From contig CAJTLR010000007.1 in NCBI GenBank assembly GCA_910577185.1, forward strand, positions 1 to 64,000: 64,000 bases of DNA. The letters are read 5' to 3'. Shown piece by piece: positions 17,679-26,489 of the stretch; position 1 is the stretch's first letter, and every line of letters starts with the position of its first letter. The notes beneath the pieces are model-generated. The model had not been told where the DNA came from, searched no databases, and saw only the letters and a program-made list of their open reading frames with translations. Both the position numbers and the translations under genes were made by a program. Source of the stretch: an uncultured Acetatifactor sp. (GTDB lineage: Bacteria > Bacillota > Clostridia > Lachnospirales > Lachnospiraceae).

Positions 17679-17813
17679 ATGAAAATGACATTTCAGCCTA
17701 AAAAGCGTTCCCGTGCCAAAGTTCACGGTTTCAGGGCAAGAATGAGTACTAAGGGCGGAAGAAAAGTTTTAGCGGCCAGACGTGCAAAAGGAAGAAAAGT
17801 GTTATCCGCATAG
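17679..17813 (+). CDS. rpmH: 50S ribosomal protein L34
   Basis: A 44-residue, very basic ribosomal protein of the large subunit. It starts MKMTFQPKKRSRAKVHGFRA and continues RMSTKGGRKVLAARRAKGRKVLSA, the highly conserved L34 sequence. AAGGAGG precedes the ATG at the usual distance. It is the first gene on the plus strand after oriC and is followed at once by a terminator-like hairpin before rnpA. Confidence 0.97.
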   Translation: MKMTFQPKKRSRAKVHGFRARMSTKGGRKVLAARRAKGRKVLSA

Positions 17814-17835
17814 GTCACAGTAATGTGACCTTTTT
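17813..17835 (+). terminator. Hairpin terminator or attenuator after rpmH
   Basis: A 7-bp stem GGTCACA/TGTGACC closes a GTAA tetraloop (GNRA type) and is followed by five T. It overlaps the last base of the rpmH stop. Partial readthrough would set the excess of L34 over RnpA. Confidence 0.8.
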
Positions 17836-17934
17836 GTTTCATGACAATAGGATACCTGCAGACGAAGGATTCCATTGTCCATGACAATAAGAAGGCGCTG
17901 CACGAAAAAGTCTTTCAGGAGGATGAAGCAAAGT

Positions 17935-18267
17935 ATGAAGTTTTCTGAAAGTCTTAAGAAAAACCACCAGTTCCAGTTCGTCTATAAAAACGGTAAATCG
18001 TATGTAAATAAATATCTGGTAATGTATGTGAAGGAAAATGGCACCGAAAAGAACAGAATCGGAATCTGCGTGAGTAAAAAGGTTGGAAACAGCATTGTAA
18101 GACACCGGGTTACAAGGCTGGTGAGAGAAAGTTACCGACTACAGGAAGCAATGTTCAATAGTGGTTTGGATATTGTAGTCGTGGCAAGGAACAGTGCGGC
18201 ATCGGTGGGATATTCTGAAATAGAAAGTGCGCTGCTTCACCTTGGAAAGCTTCATCAAATCATATGA
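17935..18267 (+). CDS. rnpA: Ribonuclease P protein component
   Basis: Protein cofactor of RNase P that helps the catalytic RNA mature tRNA 5' ends. The 110-residue protein has the family pattern: FQFVYKNGKSYVNKYLVMYV near the start and the RNR-type motif region KKVGNSIVRHRVTRLVRESYR. The start at 17935 has CAGGAGG 12 nt upstream; an ATG at 17923 follows that site too closely, and longer in-frame starts have no support. It lies in the conserved rpmH-rnpA-yidD-yidC order. Confidence 0.95.
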   Translation: MKFSESLKKNHQFQFVYKNGKSYVNKYLVMYVKENGTEKNRIGICVSKKVGNSIVRHRVTRLVRESYRLQEAMFNSGLDIVVVARNSAASVGYSEIESALLHLGKLHQII

Positions 18268-18303
18268 TCTTGTTTGGATCAGATGTAAGAATGTGACAGA
18301 AAT

Positions 18304-18516
18304 ATGAAAAAAATTTTGATTGCCGGTATCAGATTTTACCAGAAATATCTTTCTCCCATGAAAAGAACAAAATGTCCCTATATTCCATCCTGCTCCCAGT
18401 ATGGTCTGGAAGCCATTGAAAGACATGGCGCCTGGAAGGGAAGCCTGCTGGCTGTGTGGAGGATTCTGCGCTGTAATCCTTTTTCAAAGGGAGGATTTGA
18501 TCCTGTTCCCAAATAG
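18304..18516 (+). CDS. yidD: Membrane protein insertion efficiency factor YidD
   Basis: A 70-residue membrane-associated protein that assists YidC-dependent insertion. The family core is intact: FYQKYLSP, then CPYIPSCSQYGLEAIERHGAWKG and the C-terminal RCNPFSKGGFDPVP. It begins 36 bp after rnpA and ends 56 bp before yidC. Confidence 0.95.
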   Translation: MKKILIAGIRFYQKYLSPMKRTKCPYIPSCSQYGLEAIERHGAWKGSLLAVWRILRCNPFSKGGFDPVPK

Positions 18517-18572
18517 GGGATATCAGGATTATTTGTGTTCCGGCATTACCTTGACTGAGAGGAAAAAGATAA

Positions 18573-19889
18573 ATGAACCTAATTTTACTGACTCAGAATA
18601 CGACTCCTATTATTGGTCAGGTCGCATGGCTGCTGGGCAAGATCATGAATGGGATATTCTATGTGATCGACTTTATAGGAATTCCCAATATCGGTCTGGC
18701 CATTATCCTGTTTACCATTGTGGTAAACCTGCTGATGACACCGTTAAATATCAAGCAGCAGAAATTTTCCAAGCTTCAGGCGAAAATGAGCCCGGAAATC
18801 CAGGCCATTGAGGCAAAATATAAAGGCAGGTCAGACCAGGAATCCCTGATGCAGAAAAATCAGGAAGTCCAAATGGTATATGCAAAATACGGAGTGTCTG
18901 CCAGCGGAAGCTGCGTGCAGCTGTTGATTCAGATGCCGATTTTGTTTGCCTTGTACAGGGTTATCTATTCCATGCCCGCCTATGTTACAAAGATCGGAAA
19001 TACCTTCAGGGTGCTGGCCGACAAAATCATAGCGGTGGATGGAGGCGGGTTTCTGCAGGATTCCGGTGTGGACAGCATTTCCAGCGTAGTAAGCATGTAT
19101 GGCAGTTCCATGACCAACGGAGATCTGTCAAACGGAATCATAGATGTGCTGAATAAGCTGTCTTCCACGGATCTGATGACAGTGGCAGGACATTATGACC
19201 TGACACAGCTGACTTATGATGGCCAGCTGATACTGAGCAATGATACCACCAGAGGCCTCATCGACACTTACAACAATTTTCTGGGACTGAATATGGGAGA
19301 TTCTCCCAGCGCACTGATCAGAAGCGCCTGGGAAATCGGAGCCTGGGGAATCGTAATCGGAGCGGTGATGATTCCTGTACTTTCTGCCGTGACCCAGTGG
19401 ATCAATGTAAAACTGATGCCCCAGCAGCCCACCAACGGCAATGAGAAGGCATCTTCCATGGCGGCTTCCATGAAAACCATGAATATGCTGATGCCCCTGA
19501 TGTCGGCCTGGTTCTGTTTCTCATTTCCCGCAGGTATGGGTCTCTACTGGGTTGCGGGCAGTGTGGTAAGAAGTATTCAGCAGGTTGTTATCAACAAACA
19601 TATTGATAAAATGGATTTTGACCAGGTGATTGCAAAGAATTCGGCCAAGAGCGCCAAAAAGATGGAAAAGCTCAAGGCTACTCAGGAAAAACTGAATGCA
19701 TATGCAAGTATGAATACAAAAAATATTCAGAATAAGACAGGTGCTGTCAGGCCGGTTCCCGATAAACAGAAGGAAACGGCGGCCCAACAAGATACCGGAC
19801 CTCATTACGAGAGAAGCAATGCCAAGCCAGGCAGTATGATGGCAAAAGCGAATATGGTCAAAGATTACAATGAGCGAAACAATAAGTAG
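18573..19889 (+). CDS. yidC: Membrane protein insertase YidC/Oxa1
   Basis: Inserts and folds membrane proteins with or without SecYEG. The 438-residue product has a first hydrophobic segment near residues 15-60, then the cytoplasmic helical hairpin containing MTPLNIKQQKFSKLQAKM, and further membrane segments. About 110 residues between the second and third membrane segments form an enlarged external loop, common in Clostridia. The C-terminal tail is basic and soluble. It lacks a lipobox at the N-terminus, unlike SpoIIIJ of Bacillus. The jag start lies 19 bp beyond its stop. Confidence 0.95.
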   Translation: MNLILLTQNTTPIIGQVAWLLGKIMNGIFYVIDFIGIPNIGLAIILFTIVVNLLMTPLNIKQQKFSKLQAKMSPEIQAIEAKYKGRSDQESLMQKNQEVQMVYAKYGVSASGSCVQLLIQMPILFALYRVIYSMPAYVTKIGNTFRVLADKIIAVDGGGFLQDSGVDSISSVVSMYGSSMTNGDLSNGIIDVLNKLSSTDLMTVAGHYDLTQLTYDGQLILSNDTTRGLIDTYNNFLGLNMGDSPSALIRSAWEIGAWGIVIGAVMIPVLSAVTQWINVKLMPQQPTNGNEKASSMAASMKTMNMLMPLMSAWFCFSFPAGMGLYWVAGSVVRSIQQVVINKHIDKMDFDQVIAKNSAKSAKKMEKLKATQEKLNAYASMNTKNIQNKTGAVRPVPDKQKETAAQQDTGPHYERSNAKPGSMMAKANMVKDYNERNNK

Positions 19890-19908
19890 CGGGCGAGGAG
19901 GTATTAAA

Positions 19909-20553
19909 ATGAGTAAGGAGCAGGAGTTTATTGAAGTGTCAGCCAAGACGGTAAATGAGGCCATCACGGAAGCCTGCAGAAAATTAAGTGTTACGAGTGA
20001 CAAACTGGACTATCAGGTTGTGGAGGAAGGATCCAGCGGATTTTTGGGAATAGGTTCCAAACCGGCCCTGATCAGGGCAGCCGTAAAGCAGGAAGAAATT
20101 TCCGTTGAGGATATTGCTGCAGATTTTCTGAAAGAAGTGTTTGCCGCCATGAATATGGCAGTAGCGGTAGACGTGAACTATGACGAAGAAGAGAATAACA
20201 TGGATATTGATCTTTCCGGGGAAGAGATGGGGGTTCTGATTGGAAAGAGGGGACAGACTCTTGATTCCCTGCAGTATCTTGTCTCCCTGGTAGTGAACAA
20301 AGAATCGGAAAATTATATCAGAGTCAAGGTTGATACAGAAAATTACAGGCAGAGACGGAAGGAAACACTGGAAAATCTGGCCAAAAACATTGCATATAAG
20401 GTAAAGAAGACCAGAAGGTCCCTTTCCCTGGAGCCCATGAATCCATATGAGAGGAGAATCATCCATTCGGCTTTGCAGAATGACAAATATATATCCACCC
20501 ACAGCGAAGGAGACGAGCCTTTCAGGAGAGTGGTCGTCACTTATAAAAAATAA
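19909..20553 (+). CDS. jag: Jag/KhpB RNA-binding protein
   Basis: A cytoplasmic RNA-binding protein, partner of KhpA in Firmicutes and linked to cell-wall and elongation control. Of 214 residues, the Jag N-terminal domain covers about 1-50 (EFIEVSAKTVNEAI, then SSGFLGIGSKPA), a KH domain about 75-150 (LIGKRGQTLDSLQYLVSLVV) and an R3H domain about 155-214 (MNPYERRIIHSAL). The start at 19909 is chosen because GAGGAGG lies 7 nt upstream; an earlier in-frame ATG lies inside yidC. A strong terminator follows. Confidence 0.94.
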   Translation: MSKEQEFIEVSAKTVNEAITEACRKLSVTSDKLDYQVVEEGSSGFLGIGSKPALIRAAVKQEEISVEDIAADFLKEVFAAMNMAVAVDVNYDEEENNMDIDLSGEEMGVLIGKRGQTLDSLQYLVSLVVNKESENYIRVKVDTENYRQRRKETLENLAKNIAYKVKKTRRSLSLEPMNPYERRIIHSALQNDKYISTHSEGDEPFRRVVVTYKK

Positions 20554-20564
20554 AGTATGGCATG

Positions 20565-20592
20565 GAGGGGCTGTCGCGCGACAGCCTCTTTT
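20565..20592 (+). terminator. Intrinsic terminator after jag
   Basis: The GC-rich stem GGCTGTCG/CGACAGCC, extended by GAG/CTC pairs with a small G bulge, is followed by TTTT. It closes the rpmH-jag unit. Confidence 0.85.
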
Positions 20593-20645
20593 CCATAAAA
20601 CAAAACAGGAAAACAGAAAAATAAAGCAGGGTAAAGGTTAAAATT

Positions 20646-22052
20646 ATGGCAATAGAAGATACAATTGCTGCAATTGCTACGGGACTGACAGATTCAGGAA
20701 TCGGTATCATCAGAATCAGCGGTGAAAATGCGATTGAAGTGGGAAACAGAATATTTCAGTCTCCATTGGGGAAAAAAATACTTCATCAGGCTGAAAACCG
20801 TAAAATGTATTACGGTTTTGCGGCTGATGAGGAACAGGATTTTGTGATAGACGAAGTTCTGGCTGTAGTGATGAGGGCGCCCAATAGTTTTACAGGGGAA
20901 AATACGGTGGAAATTCAGTGCCACGGCGGTATACTTGTCATGCGGAAGATATTGGCCACGGCGCTGAAATCCGGCGCCAGAATGGCGGAACCCGGAGAAT
21001 TTACCAAAAGGGCTTTTCTGAATGGAAAGATGGATTTGTCCAGGGCAGAGGCCGTGATGGATGTGATTGGTTCCCGGAATGAATTTGCCCTGGCATCTTC
21101 CGTGAGCCAGCTGAAAGGCATGCTTTCGGAAAAAATAAAAAAATACAGGGCTGAAATTCTGTATGAAGTGGCTTTTATCGAATCTGCCCTGGATGACCCG
21201 GAACATATCAGTCTGGAAGGATATCCCGAAAGACTGGAGGAAAAAATAGCCGGTCTTACGGAAAGCATCGAAAGACTCATTGCCACTGCCGAAGATGGAA
21301 GATGGGTGAAAGAGGGAATCAACACAGTCATACTGGGAAAGCCCAATGTGGGAAAATCTTCCCTGTTAAATTATCTGGCCGGGGAAGAAAGGGCAATCGT
21401 GACAGAAGTGGCGGGAACCACAAGGGATATTTTGCAGGAGTCTATAAGGCTTGGAAATATCAGTCTCAATGTAACCGACACGGCGGGAATTCACAAGACA
21501 GAGGACACCGTTGAAAAAATAGGTGTAAAAAAGGCAGTGGAGTATGCGAAAGACGCGGATCTGATTCTATACATGGCAGATGGTTCCATGGAATTAAACG
21601 AAAATGACAAAGAAATCATATCTATCTTAAAAGATAAAAAAGTGATTGTGCTGTTAAATAAAAGCGATCTGGAAAATGTGGTGACAGAATCCATGGTACG
21701 GAAACTGTTTTCCGAAATGTCAGGACAGAAAGAATTTGCCATAGTCCGGACATCCGTAAAAAACGGCGGCGGCATGGAAGAACTGGGGCGTACCATCAGG
21801 GAAATGTTTTTCCAGGGGGAACTGAAGTGCAGTCATGAAGTGATGATTACCAGTCTGAGACATAAGAAAGCTTTGGAGGAATGCAGGGATTCCCTGCACC
21901 AGGTCAGAAGAAGTATTGAAAACGGAATGCCGGAAGATTTTTTTTCCATTGACCTGATGAACGCCTATGCATCCCTGGGACGGATTATAGGGGAAGAAGT
22001 GGATGACGATCTGGTAGATGAGATATTTTCCAGATTTTGTATGGGTAAGTAA
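20646..22052 (+). CDS. mnmE: tRNA modification GTPase MnmE
   Basis: With MnmG it installs the 5-carboxymethylaminomethyl group on wobble uridine 34 of tRNAs. The 468-residue protein has an N-terminal tetrahydrofolate-binding domain starting EDTIAAIATG, a helical domain, and an inserted Ras-like GTPase with G1 GKPNVGKSS, G3 DTAG and G4 NKSD. It ends in the conserved FCMGK with the Cys needed for modification. It begins a new transcription unit after the jag terminator and is followed by mnmG. Confidence 0.97.
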   Translation: MAIEDTIAAIATGLTDSGIGIIRISGENAIEVGNRIFQSPLGKKILHQAENRKMYYGFAADEEQDFVIDEVLAVVMRAPNSFTGENTVEIQCHGGILVMRKILATALKSGARMAEPGEFTKRAFLNGKMDLSRAEAVMDVIGSRNEFALASSVSQLKGMLSEKIKKYRAEILYEVAFIESALDDPEHISLEGYPERLEEKIAGLTESIERLIATAEDGRWVKEGINTVILGKPNVGKSSLLNYLAGEERAIVTEVAGTTRDILQESIRLGNISLNVTDTAGIHKTEDTVEKIGVKKAVEYAKDADLILYMADGSMELNENDKEIISILKDKKVIVLLNKSDLENVVTESMVRKLFSEMSGQKEFAIVRTSVKNGGGMEELGRTIREMFFQGELKCSHEVMITSLRHKKALEECRDSLHQVRRSIENGMPEDFFSIDLMNAYASLGRIIGEEVDDDLVDEIFSRFCMGK

Positions 22053-22110
22053 GAGAAATTGTCAGTCAGTATAAATCATTTTCAGTATCAGATGCGGCAT
22101 GGAGGTTAAA

Positions 22111-24009
22111 ATGACTGAATTTCGTGAAAAAACTGATGTTTGTGTGATAGGAGCCGGACATGCCGGCTGTGAGGCTGCCCTGGCCTGCGCCAGGCTTGGT
22201 CTGGAAACCCTTATATTTACGGTGAGTGTGGACAGTATTGCACTGATGCCGTGCAATCCCAATGTGGGAGGATCTTCCAAGGGGCATCTGGTCCGGGAAC
22301 TGGATGCCCTTGGGGGAGAGATGGGGAAAAACATAGATAAAACCTTTATTCAGTCAAAAATGCTGAATGTGTCCAAGGGACCTGCGGTTCATTCTCTCCG
22401 GGCCCAGGCCGATAAAGCGGAATATTCCAGGGCAATGAGAAAGGTTCTGGAAAATCAGGATCATCTGATCATAAAGCAGGCAGAAATCTGTGACATTTTG
22501 TGGGAAAAGATTTCCGGTGAGGAAAAGAAAGTCACGGGGGTCAGGACTTTCACCGGAATGGTTTATGAATGTAAGGCCGTGGTTCTGTGTACGGGAACTT
22601 ATCTTGGAGCCAGATGTCTGTGTGGGGAATCCATCACATATACGGGACCAAACGGGCTTCAGGCCGCCACACATCTGACAGATTCCCTGAAGGCGATGGG
22701 AATTGCACTGAGACGGTTTAAGACAGGGACGCCTGCCAGAATGGATAAAAGAAGCATTGATTTTTCTAAGATGGAAGAGCAGTGCGGGGATGAAACAATT
22801 GTTCCATTCTCTTTTTCAACGGATCCGGAAACCATACAGAAAGAACAGGTTTCCTGCTGGCTCACCTATACCAATGAAAATACCCATGAAATAATCAGAC
22901 AGAATCTGGACAGATCTCCCATCTATGCCGGAATTATCGAAGGCACGGGACCAAGATACTGTCCTTCCATCGAGGATAAGGTGGTAAAATTCGCGGAGAA
23001 GGAAAGACATCAGGTTTTTATTGAGCCGGAAGGGCTTCACACAAATGAAATGTATGTGGGGGGAATGTCGTCTTCCCTGCCGGAAGATGTACAGCTTGCC
23101 ATGTACCGGACCGTGCCGGGGCTGGAGAAATGCAGAATTGTCCGGAATGCATATGCCATTGAATATGACTGTATCGGCTCGGGGCAGCTTGATGGGACCC
23201 TGGAATTCAGGACAGTGAAGGGACTGTTCAGCGCGGGACAGTTTAACGGCAGCAGCGGCTATGAGGAAGCGGCCTGCCAGGGCCTGGTGGCAGGCATCAA
23301 TGCGGCCATGTCCATATTCGGAAAGGAACCTCTGGTGATTGACCGGTCGGAAGGATATATCGGAGTCCTGATTGACGACCTTGTGACAAAAGATAATCGG
23401 GAGCCGTACAGGATGATGACTTCCCGTGCGGAATACAGACTGCTTCTGCGTCAGGACAATGCAGACTTAAGACTTCGGAAAAAAGGATATGAGGCCGGGC
23501 TGGTATCGGAAAAGGAATACCGGGATCTTCTGGAAAAAGAAAAAATGATCAGGGAGGAAACGGAACGTTTCAAAAATACATATGTGGGGGCGGGAAAGGA
23601 AATCCAGAGTTTTCTGGAACATTACGGAAGTTCTTCCCTGAAAACCGCGGCCAGCCTTGCAGAACTACTGTGCCGGCCGGAGCTTTCCTATGAGATACTG
23701 GGTGCCATTGACAAAAACAGAAAAGAACTGCCAAAGGATGTGCTGGAGCAGGTTGAGATTGAGATCAAATATGAAGGCTATATTCAGAGACAGAAAAGAC
23801 AGGTAGAACAATATAAAAAGATGGAAAAAAAGGGGATTCCCCGGTCCATCGACTATGATGAGGTACCTTCACTGCGCCTTGAGGCAAGACAGAATTTAAA
23901 ACATTTCCGTCCTGCTTCCATTGGACAGGCATCCAGAATATCAGGCGTCTCCCCTGCGGATATATCCGTCCTGCTTGTCTATCTTGAAAAATGCAGAAAA
24001 ACGGAATGA
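22111..24009 (+). CDS. mnmG: tRNA uridine 5-carboxymethylaminomethyl modification enzyme MnmG
   Basis: FAD-dependent partner of MnmE. The 632-residue product has the N-terminal FAD-binding motif VIGAGHAGCEAA, then the conserved NVGGSSKGHLVRE and the FAD-contacting YEEAACQGLVAG. The C-terminal helical domain ends around SIGQASRISGVSPADISVLL. The start at 22111 is chosen because GGAGG lies 5 nt upstream; an in-frame ATG at 22099 overlaps that site and lacks its own. Confidence 0.97.
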   Translation: MTEFREKTDVCVIGAGHAGCEAALACARLGLETLIFTVSVDSIALMPCNPNVGGSSKGHLVRELDALGGEMGKNIDKTFIQSKMLNVSKGPAVHSLRAQADKAEYSRAMRKVLENQDHLIIKQAEICDILWEKISGEEKKVTGVRTFTGMVYECKAVVLCTGTYLGARCLCGESITYTGPNGLQAATHLTDSLKAMGIALRRFKTGTPARMDKRSIDFSKMEEQCGDETIVPFSFSTDPETIQKEQVSCWLTYTNENTHEIIRQNLDRSPIYAGIIEGTGPRYCPSIEDKVVKFAEKERHQVFIEPEGLHTNEMYVGGMSSSLPEDVQLAMYRTVPGLEKCRIVRNAYAIEYDCIGSGQLDGTLEFRTVKGLFSAGQFNGSSGYEEAACQGLVAGINAAMSIFGKEPLVIDRSEGYIGVLIDDLVTKDNREPYRMMTSRAEYRLLLRQDNADLRLRKKGYEAGLVSEKEYRDLLEKEKMIREETERFKNTYVGAGKEIQSFLEHYGSSSLKTAASLAELLCRPELSYEILGAIDKNRKELPKDVLEQVEIEIKYEGYIQRQKRQVEQYKKMEKKGIPRSIDYDEVPSLRLEARQNLKHFRPASIGQASRISGVSPADISVLLVYLEKCRKTE

Positions 24010-24059
24010 TTATGAAAAATATGTAAACTTGTCCTTTCCCTTTTTCTTCAGATGAAATA

Positions 24060-24070
24060 TATGGTATAAT
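24060..24070 (+). promoter_or_regulatory. Extended -10 promoter, upstream copy
   Basis: TATGGTATAAT has a perfect -10 with a TGG-type extension and no good -35 box. It would serve the alarmone synthetase gene. Confidence 0.5.
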
Positions 24071-24129
24071 ATCGAAACATAAGTGCGTGTTTCGACTTCT
24101 GATGCCATGTGCGCTGAAGCGCAGAGAAT

Positions 24130-24140
24130 TATGGTATAAT
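24130..24140 (+). promoter_or_regulatory. Extended -10 promoter, downstream copy
   Basis: The same 11-bp TATGGTATAAT recurs 70 bp downstream, again without a clear -35. Two starts for one gene may allow condition-dependent use. Confidence 0.5.
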
Positions 24141-24249
24141 AAGTCCATATTTGTGACATGAAGAGGCCGAATGGCCATGAATACCATGATTTTATTTTTA
24201 CGGGTCCCATGATGACCCCGGTATAAACTAACAGGAGGTCTTTACAGCA

Positions 24250-24906
24250 ATGGATGGAACGGAACATACGACTGTGGAAGATATCAGGGAAGGTTTTCCC
24301 ACATCCATCAGTCAGATTAAAGAGATGACCATGCTGTATTCCTGTGCCATGCGTGAGATTTGTACAAAACTTGAGAATTTAAGTCAGGAATTTGAATTAA
24401 ATAAGGCCAGGAATCCCATACAGCATATTACACACAGACTGAAAAAAACAGTCAGTATCCGCAATAAAATGATAGAACATAATCTTCCCCTGGAATATGA
24501 AATAATGCGGGATGAAATCACGGATATCGGCGGTATCAGGGTGATATGTTCCTATATCAACGATATTTATGCCCTTGTAAAGATGCTGAAAAAACAAGAT
24601 GATCTTCTGATCGTAAGGGAGAAGGATTATATATCGAATCCGAAACCCAACGGATACAGAAGTTATCACATGATTGTGGCAATTCCCATTTTTTTGTCAT
24701 CGGAAAAACAGATTATTCCTGTTGAAATTCAGATGAGAACCATAGCCATGGATTTCTGGGCAAGTCTGGAGCACCAGCTTCGGTATAAGACAGAGGCGGA
24801 AGTGACGGATTCTGCCAGAACCAGGCTTACCAATATTGCGGAAAATATATTCCATGCGGATGTGGAGATGCAGCAGATATATGAGGAAATAAGCGCCATC
24901 AATTAA
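24250..24906 (+). CDS. relQ: Small alarmone synthetase, GTP pyrophosphokinase (RelQ/YjbM type)
   Basis: Transfers pyrophosphate from ATP to GTP or GDP to make (p)ppGpp. At 218 residues it is a single-domain synthetase without the hydrolase, TGS or ACT domains of long RelA/SpoT proteins. The motifs IGGIRVICSYINDIY, NPKPNGYRSYH and EIQMRTIAMDFWASLEHQL mark the RelA/SpoT synthetase fold. The start follows CAGGAGGT. It is transcribed from the tandem extended -10 sites upstream. RelP/YwaC is the alternative subtype; the assignment to RelQ rests on overall similarity only. Confidence 0.9.
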   Translation: MDGTEHTTVEDIREGFPTSISQIKEMTMLYSCAMREICTKLENLSQEFELNKARNPIQHITHRLKKTVSIRNKMIEHNLPLEYEIMRDEITDIGGIRVICSYINDIYALVKMLKKQDDLLIVREKDYISNPKPNGYRSYHMIVAIPIFLSSEKQIIPVEIQMRTIAMDFWASLEHQLRYKTEAEVTDSARTRLTNIAENIFHADVEMQQIYEEISAIN

Positions 24907-24970
24907 AAGTGGTCAGAAGGTATTTTGAACTTTATAAAACGAAGCAGGCATAAAATACGGAAAGGAAAAA

Positions 24971-25051
24971 GATTGAAAATTGAAAATTTTCAATCCCAAA
25001 TTTGTGTCTGCGCGGCATCCACAAACCTGACATGCGCAAAAGGCCGCGCAG
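24971..25051 (+). promoter_or_regulatory. Two consecutive perfect hairpins in the leader of the MATE gene
   Basis: GATTGAAAAT (24971-24980) pairs with ATTTTCAATC (24986-24995). CTGCGCGGC (25008-25016) pairs with GCCGCGCAG (25043-25051). The second stem ends 4 nt before the GGGGG ribosome binding site, so it could affect translation. A weaker TTTGTG/CACAAA pair competes with it. Confidence 0.5.
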
Positions 25052-25065
25052 AAATGGGGGAAAAC

Positions 25066-26454
25066 ATGAAAAATAAGGACAGAACGGAACTCTTTGAGAA
25101 TATGCCTGTTTCCAGTGCGGTGAGACAGCTGATCATACCTACTATCATCAGCTCCCTGATTACAATTGTATATAATCTGGCCGACACTTATTTTGTGGGC
25201 ATGCTGAATGATCCCATACAAAACGCCGCCGTGACTCTGGTGGCACCCCTGATGCTTGCTTTTAATGCAGTCAATAATCTGTTCGGGGCAGGAACCAGCA
25301 GTATGATGAGCCGGGCGCTGGGACGGCGTGAGTATGATACAGTCAGGAGATGTGCGGCAATTGGCTTTTATTTTACTGTTTTCTGTTCGGCCCTTTTCTC
25401 CCTTTCCAGTATTTTATTCCGGACAAATCTGCTGAGTCTGCTGGGAGCGGAAGAAAGCACCATGGCCGCCACAAACGGATATATGCAGTGGACAGTGTGC
25501 TGCGGTGCAGTGCCTGCCATACTGAATGTGGTGATGGCTTATATGGTTCGTTCGGAAGGAGCCACATTCCATGCCAGCATAGGAACCATAAGCGGATGTG
25601 TCCTCAATATGATACTGGATCCGGTTTTCATCCTTCCCTGGGGTCTTGACATGGGTGCTGCGGGGGCAGGTCTGGCCACTTTCCTGGGGAACAGCGCCGC
25701 CTGCTGTTATTTCTTTGTCCTTCTGTTTGTCAGGAGAAACAAGACCTATGTGAGTATCTCACCTAAATTATTTTCCTTTGACAAAACAATTTTATTCGGC
25801 ATTTTTGCGGTGGGAATTCCTGCCTGCATTCAGAATCTTCTGAATGTGACCAGTATGACCCTGCTGAATAATTTTTCCGCCTCTTATGGTTCGGATGTGG
25901 TTGCCTCCATGGGAATTGCCCAGAAAATAAACATGGTACCCATGAATATGTTCTTTGGACTTTCCCAGGGAATTCTGCCTCTAATCGGTTATACTTATGC
26001 CAGCAAAAATTACCGCCGGATGAAGGAAACCGTACTTTACAGCGTCAGGCTTGCCGTGTGCTTTGTGGCGGTGGTATCGGCAGGCTACATGATTTTTGCA
26101 AATCATTTGATCCGCATGTTTATGGACAATGAGATAATCGTAGGTTACGGAACCCGTTTTCTGCGCGCCATGTGCCTGCAGCTTCCCTTTATGTGTATGG
26201 ATTTTCTGGCAGTGGGTGTGTTCCAGTCTACCGGCATGGGGAATAAGGCACTGGTATTTGCCATTTTAAGAAAAATAATATTTGAAATACCGGCACTTTT
26301 TATTTTAAATAAAGTATTTCCTCTTTATGGACTTCCCTATGCACAAGTGACTTCGGAATTTCTATTGTCCGTTATTGCAGTAGTGGTATTGCTGAAATTA
26401 TTCCGAAATCTGGAGAAGAATCCGCAGAAAGAAATGGCTTCTGCGGGTGACTGA
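25066..26454 (+). CDS. MATE family efflux transporter
   Basis: A multidrug and toxic compound extrusion transporter that exports small molecules using a Na+ or H+ gradient, in the cytoplasmic membrane. The 462-residue product has about 12 hydrophobic segments in two related halves. The first contains YNLADTYFVGMLND and GAGTSSMMSRALGRR, typical of the DinF/NorM-like families. The start at 25066 is chosen because a GGGGG-type site lies 5 nt upstream; longer in-frame starts run through the hairpin leader. The substrate cannot be told. It lies between relQ and rsmG, in the same direction. Confidence 0.9.
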   Translation: MKNKDRTELFENMPVSSAVRQLIIPTIISSLITIVYNLADTYFVGMLNDPIQNAAVTLVAPLMLAFNAVNNLFGAGTSSMMSRALGRREYDTVRRCAAIGFYFTVFCSALFSLSSILFRTNLLSLLGAEESTMAATNGYMQWTVCCGAVPAILNVVMAYMVRSEGATFHASIGTISGCVLNMILDPVFILPWGLDMGAAGAGLATFLGNSAACCYFFVLLFVRRNKTYVSISPKLFSFDKTILFGIFAVGIPACIQNLLNVTSMTLLNNFSASYGSDVVASMGIAQKINMVPMNMFFGLSQGILPLIGYTYASKNYRRMKETVLYSVRLAVCFVAVVSAGYMIFANHLIRMFMDNEIIVGYGTRFLRAMCLQLPFMCMDFLAVGVFQSTGMGNKALVFAILRKIIFEIPALFILNKVFPLYGLPYAQVTSEFLLSVIAVVVLLKLFRNLEKNPQKEMASAGD

Positions 26455-26489
26455 AAACAGGCCATAAAAAACGGAAGGAAGGTTATCCG

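Larger units (their letters stand above)
24010..24249. other. Regulatory leader before the alarmone synthetase gene
   Basis: No gene is seen. Two extended -10 elements TATGGTATAAT lie at 24060-24070 and 24130-24140. Between and after them are short inverted repeats: CGAAACA/TGTTTCG (24073-24094), TGCGCT/AGCGCA (24110-24123) and GGGTC/GACCC (24202-24218). The leader of about 100-180 nt may fold, but I recognise no known riboswitch. Confidence 0.45.
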
